From positions 1-8,032 of the forward strand of contig JACPTH010000160.1 in the NCBI GenBank assembly GCA_016192885.1: DNA of 8,032 bases, in the 5' to 3' direction. Every line of letters starts with the position of its first letter. Positions within the stretch are counted from its first letter, which is position 1. The DNA is from a bacterium. Lineage in GTDB: Bacteria > Muiribacteriota > Ozemobacteria > Ozemobacterales > Ozemobacteraceae. The position numbers and the translations under genes were made by a program. Shown here piece by piece: positions 5,930 through 8,032 of this stretch. The notes under the pieces are model-generated. The model saw only the letters and a list, made by a program, of their open reading frames with translations. It was not told where the DNA came from and ran no database searches.

Positions 5930-6736
5930 ACTTTTTCGCTTAAAAGAAGAAGATTTACCGAAATTTCCAAAGGTTATACTTTGGTGGAATTGCTTATTGC
6001 TTTTGGCGTATTTAGCCTTTTTTTTGGGGGGTTATTTTCGCTTTACAGAATGAGTATGAAAATGTTTGTTCCCGTCTTATGGAAGAAAAAAAAGAAAAAA
6101 GAGGCTCAGCTTTTTCTCAGTATCTTAAAAGAACGTCTCGAGCAAGCTTCACGCCCTTCGCGCGTAACCGCTACAAATCCATTTACCGATCAGGGAAACG
6201 CTTCGGTTTGGGCGTTTCCAGCTAATCCCAATAATGCTGGAACCATTGCTACATCGGGCCCGTTCACATTGGCAGGGAACGTAGGAAATGAGATTCTTTC
6301 ATTTAGCATTTGCAAACCCGACCTTACCTCGGTTGGTGGGAATCAAGGATTATGGTATGGGCAAACCCTTTCAATCTATAATTGCGGCACCAATCCTCCC
6401 ACATACGGGCTCCAGATTACCGGTACCACTAATACCGCGGGGTTTTCGAATCCTCCGACATTTCCTGGGGGTTGGAGTGGGGGAGGCACTTTGGCGCAAT
6501 ACCAGCTTGGAAGTTTTCAGACCTTAAAGCTTTCTGAAGTAACATCGGTAACGGTTCGGTGGGACCTAGCGTCAGGAACTACCGGATTGGAAGCGGGAGG
6601 CGGGGGCAAAGTATGGTCGGTTACGGTAAAAATGCAGCACCCTTCGGGTTTGTTTCAGAAAAATGAGCTTACACAAAATGTTCAAGCAAAAATTGATAGT
6701 GACGTCCCTATCCAGGGCCAGGCAGCTCCATTTTAG
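5927..6736 (+). CDS. Minor pilin / pseudopilin, PilW/GspJ-like
   Basis: 269 residues from a TTG start at 5927, decided by AGGGG at 5916-5920 with a six-base spacer. The basic 16-residue leader ends in Gly16, and prepilin peptidase should cut Gly16/Tyr17 in GYTLVELL. The mature protein then has the invariant Glu at position 5 (Glu21) and a hydrophobic helix to about residue 42. N-methylation of the new N-terminus and export through a type IV pilus or type II secretion machine follow from the family. Length, the long C-terminal globular part and position at the head of the cassette fit PilW/GspJ rather than the major pilin. Oddities are six consecutive lysines (53-58) just after the helix, encoded by A8-G-A6, and a Gly/Asn/Thr/Pro-rich central region (about 75-200). 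The gene for the next pilin begins 22 bases after its stop. Confidence 0.85.
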   Translation: MTFSLKRRRFTEISKGYTLVELLIAFGVFSLFFGGLFSLYRMSMKMFVPVLWKKKKKKEAQLFLSILKERLEQASRPSRVTATNPFTDQGNASVWAFPANPNNAGTIATSGPFTLAGNVGNEILSFSICKPDLTSVGGNQGLWYGQTLSIYNCGTNPPTYGLQITGTTNTAGFSNPPTFPGGWSGGGTLAQYQLGSFQTLKLSEVTSVTVRWDLASGTTGLEAGGGGKVWSVTVKMQHPSGLFQKNELTQNVQAKIDSDVPIQGQAAPF

Positions 6737-6758
6737 GCAATATAAATAGAGAAGCGCA

Positions 6759-7322
6759 ATGAGACTATCATCAAGGAACAGCAGAAAGACCGGAATGACG
6801 CTGATCGAAATAGTTTTGGCGGTTGCGATTTTGGCTATGGCTTTTCTTCCGATTATTGGAGCGATGGGATCAGCCATGAAAGGCGGAGAAAAAGACAAAC
6901 GAATAGTCACCGCAATGCATATGGCCCAATCAAAATTAAATGCCGCCCTTCAATTTCCGTTTAATGACATACCCGCGAATAAGGGCGGGTTAGGAACTTA
7001 CGGCGGGGCCGCAGCCTGGAATTACGCGACCAATTCAGGAAGAATCAGCTTAACTCTTGGGCCGGAGAGCGGTCTTCAGAGTGAGCTTGTGATAACCGAT
7101 GAGCCCGTCAGTTTTACCTTTCAAACATACGATCCGGTTCAAAAGAGCGCAAACCCGGGCAACCCAGCCGCATGGGGTTGGACACCCTACGGCCCGCCTC
7201 CTCTAAACAATGTTTTTCATAAATACATTCTTACGGTAAAATGGAACGAAAAGACCAAACCCCCGACCGCGCCTGACGCTGAGTATAAACTTATTTCGTT
7301 TAAGGCAAGGATAGTGGAGTAA
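6759..7322 (+). CDS. Minor pilin / pseudopilin, PilV/GspI-like
   Basis: 187 residues from ATG 6759 with an AGAGAAG ribosome site (6748-6754). The leader is 12 residues and basic, with the cut predicted at Gly12/Met13 in GMTLIEIV, so Glu17 is the mature Glu5. The hydrophobic helix (to about 36) is followed by an amphipathic continuation AMHMAQSKLNAAL (52-64), which resembles the region of GspI/PilV proteins where residues pack against the partner pilins. The globular part is Gly/Pro/Asn-rich, with a run of aromatic turns near 130-145. Together with its neighbours it should form the tip complex that starts pilus or pseudopilus assembly in the inner membrane. The PilV versus GspI name cannot be settled without the rest of the locus. 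It ends four bases before the start of the next gene. Confidence 0.85.
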   Translation: MRLSSRNSRKTGMTLIEIVLAVAILAMAFLPIIGAMGSAMKGGEKDKRIVTAMHMAQSKLNAALQFPFNDIPANKGGLGTYGGAAAWNYATNSGRISLTLGPESGLQSELVITDEPVSFTFQTYDPVQKSANPGNPAAWGWTPYGPPPLNNVFHKYILTVKWNEKTKPPTAPDAEYKLISFKARIVE

Positions 7323-7326
7323 AAAT

Positions 7327-7848
7327 GTGAAAGATAGACCAACAGGGATCGGCATAATTAATCGAAAAGGGGTGGCAATAATCATTTCCATGGTTTTTGC
7401 GACGTTGTTGTTTTTAGGGGCTCTAGCGTATACTAATATGCTAACCCGCTCAAAACCGCAAAATATAGTTCTTGATGAGAGGGTAAAGCTGGATTTTCTT
7501 GCCCAAGGAATGAGCGAATTGGCTATTTTGAAGTTTCAGTTGTACCCCGCGGATTTTTATGCCGCAGCTTCCGCTGCCACGGCCTTTCCTGCGGCAATTA
7601 ATGATTTTGTCAACAATGACGTTTCCTTTAGGCGGTTGAATTTCACCGAAGCCAATTCAAATTACGGGTTTGTGAAAACCCTCAATGTTTTCGTGGCATC
7701 AATGGCTGTTTTCACGCAGAACCAATATAAAGAAGAAGCTCTTCGAGTAATTGTAGAAGCAAATTATCAAGATCTAAAGGGAACGGTTGTTACAAAAAAT
7801 GCGGTAAGAATAGTAAAAACGACCAGAGAATTGGTTAAACCATTTTAA
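7327..7848 (+). CDS. PilX/GspK-like minor pilin lacking Glu5
   Basis: 173 residues from a GTG start at 7327, with GGAG at 7316-7319 and a seven-base spacer. An ATG two bases earlier is in another frame and is followed at once by TGA, so it cannot be the start. The basic leader ends at Gly15, and the segment KGVAIIISMVFATLLFLGAL (14-33) matches the N-terminus of PilX- or GspK-type proteins (a small residue after Gly, then aliphatic residues). The mature fifth residue is Ile20, not Glu. Absence of Glu5 is the hallmark of GspK/PilX, the subunit thought to sit at the very tip, where no earlier subunit needs to be contacted. At 173 residues it is shorter than typical GspK (about 300) and closer to PilX. 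The third gene of the cassette; the next gene starts 14 bases after its stop. Confidence 0.82.
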   Translation: MKDRPTGIGIINRKGVAIIISMVFATLLFLGALAYTNMLTRSKPQNIVLDERVKLDFLAQGMSELAILKFQLYPADFYAAASAATAFPAAINDFVNNDVSFRRLNFTEANSNYGFVKTLNVFVASMAVFTQNQYKEEALRVIVEANYQDLKGTVVTKNAVRIVKTTRELVKPF

Positions 7849-7852
7849 TGAT

Positions 7853-7860
7853 AGGAGGGG
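7853..7860 (+). promoter_or_regulatory. Strong Shine-Dalgarno sequence of the exported-protein gene
   Basis: AGGAGGGG two bases before ATG 7863, measured from its last G (seven bases from the AGGAG core end excluding the G run would be at 5). It is the closest match to the anti-Shine-Dalgarno sequence in the window, suggesting high translation relative to the pilin genes before it. Confidence 0.6.
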
Positions 7861-7862
7861 TT

Positions 7863-8032
7863 ATGCATCGGTTTCCACGGTGGGTTAAGGAAATTTTCTT
7901 AATTGCATTTTTCTTCCCTGGTTTCCAGGTCGGGGTTTATGCCATCCAAAGTTCAGCCATCGGAACAATTGATTTGGCGGCGGTTTTGGTTTTTCACCCC
8001 GATATGGCTTCCTATGACCCCTTTAATAAGGC
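7863..8032 (+). CDS. Exported protein, N-terminal fragment (cut by window edge), weak OmpH/Skp resemblance
   Basis: An open frame of 56 codons runs from ATG 7863 to the edge. Its start is marked by AGGAGGGG at 7853-7860, the strongest ribosome site in the window. Residues 1-27 form a signal peptide: basic N-region (HRFPRWVK), hydrophobic IFLIAFFFPGF, and a VYA cleavage site before Ile28. The mature start, AIGTIDLAAVL followed by FHPDM, is reminiscent of the first beta-strand of OmpH/Skp-type periplasmic chaperones (pattern IGxVDxxxVL), but too little is visible for a firm call. It follows the PilX/GspK-like gene by 14 bases and is probably in the same transcript, so it may be a periplasmic partner of the pilus or pseudopilus. 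It could equally be a lineage-specific pilus-associated protein. Confidence 0.8.
   Translation, partial: MHRFPRWVKEIFLIAFFFPGFQVGVYAIQSSAIGTIDLAAVLVFHPDMASYDPFNK

Noticed and set aside
1..8032. CRISPR array, tRNA, rRNA, insertion sequence or prophage genes
   Set aside because: No regularly spaced repeats, cloverleaf sequences, transposase or phage motifs were seen on either strand.

Overview
The window comes from a diderm (Gram-negative-type) bacterium of moderate to low GC. It uses ATG, GTG and TTG starts behind recognisable Shine-Dalgarno sequences. Signal peptides, a possible lipobox and class III prepilin leaders all point to an envelope-focused region. I cannot name the lineage from sequence alone. 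No rRNA, tRNA, CRISPR array or insertion sequence was seen.

Left part (1-2459). The 3' end of an unrecognised plus-strand gene, containing a C9 tract, converges on a minus-strand gene (461-1747). That gene encodes an exported protein which I read as a divergent CYTH / triphosphate-tunnel-metalloenzyme (TTM) protein, with ExExK at residues 55-59 and the other tunnel motifs in the expected order. Its start overlaps, head to head, the start of a plus-strand TPR protein gene (1722-2363), and each gene appears to carry the other's promoter inside its own coding sequence.

Middle (2460-5698, minus strand). A compact three-gene operon runs in the order DUF4956-type membrane protein, CotH-family kinase-like protein, VTC/polyphosphate-polymerase-domain protein. 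The first junction is a one-base TAATG overlap and the second a 6-base gap. This trio is a recurring association in bacterial genomes. A second, exported TTM-like gene close by is the most unusual aspect of the window. A membrane-associated system for nucleotide- or polyphosphate-dependent modification at the cell surface is a plausible inference but not demonstrated.

Right part (5699-8032, plus strand). A divergent intergenic region carries a sigma70-like promoter and an AT-rich hairpin followed by T runs. It leads into a minor-pilin cassette: a PilW/GspJ-like, a PilV/GspI-like and a PilX/GspK-like protein. A further exported protein, cut by the window edge, follows behind a strong Shine-Dalgarno sequence. 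These genes are tightly spaced and probably co-transcribed. They would form the initiating tip complex of a type IV pilus or type II secretion pseudopilus; the major pilin, ATPases and prepilin peptidase are not in the window.
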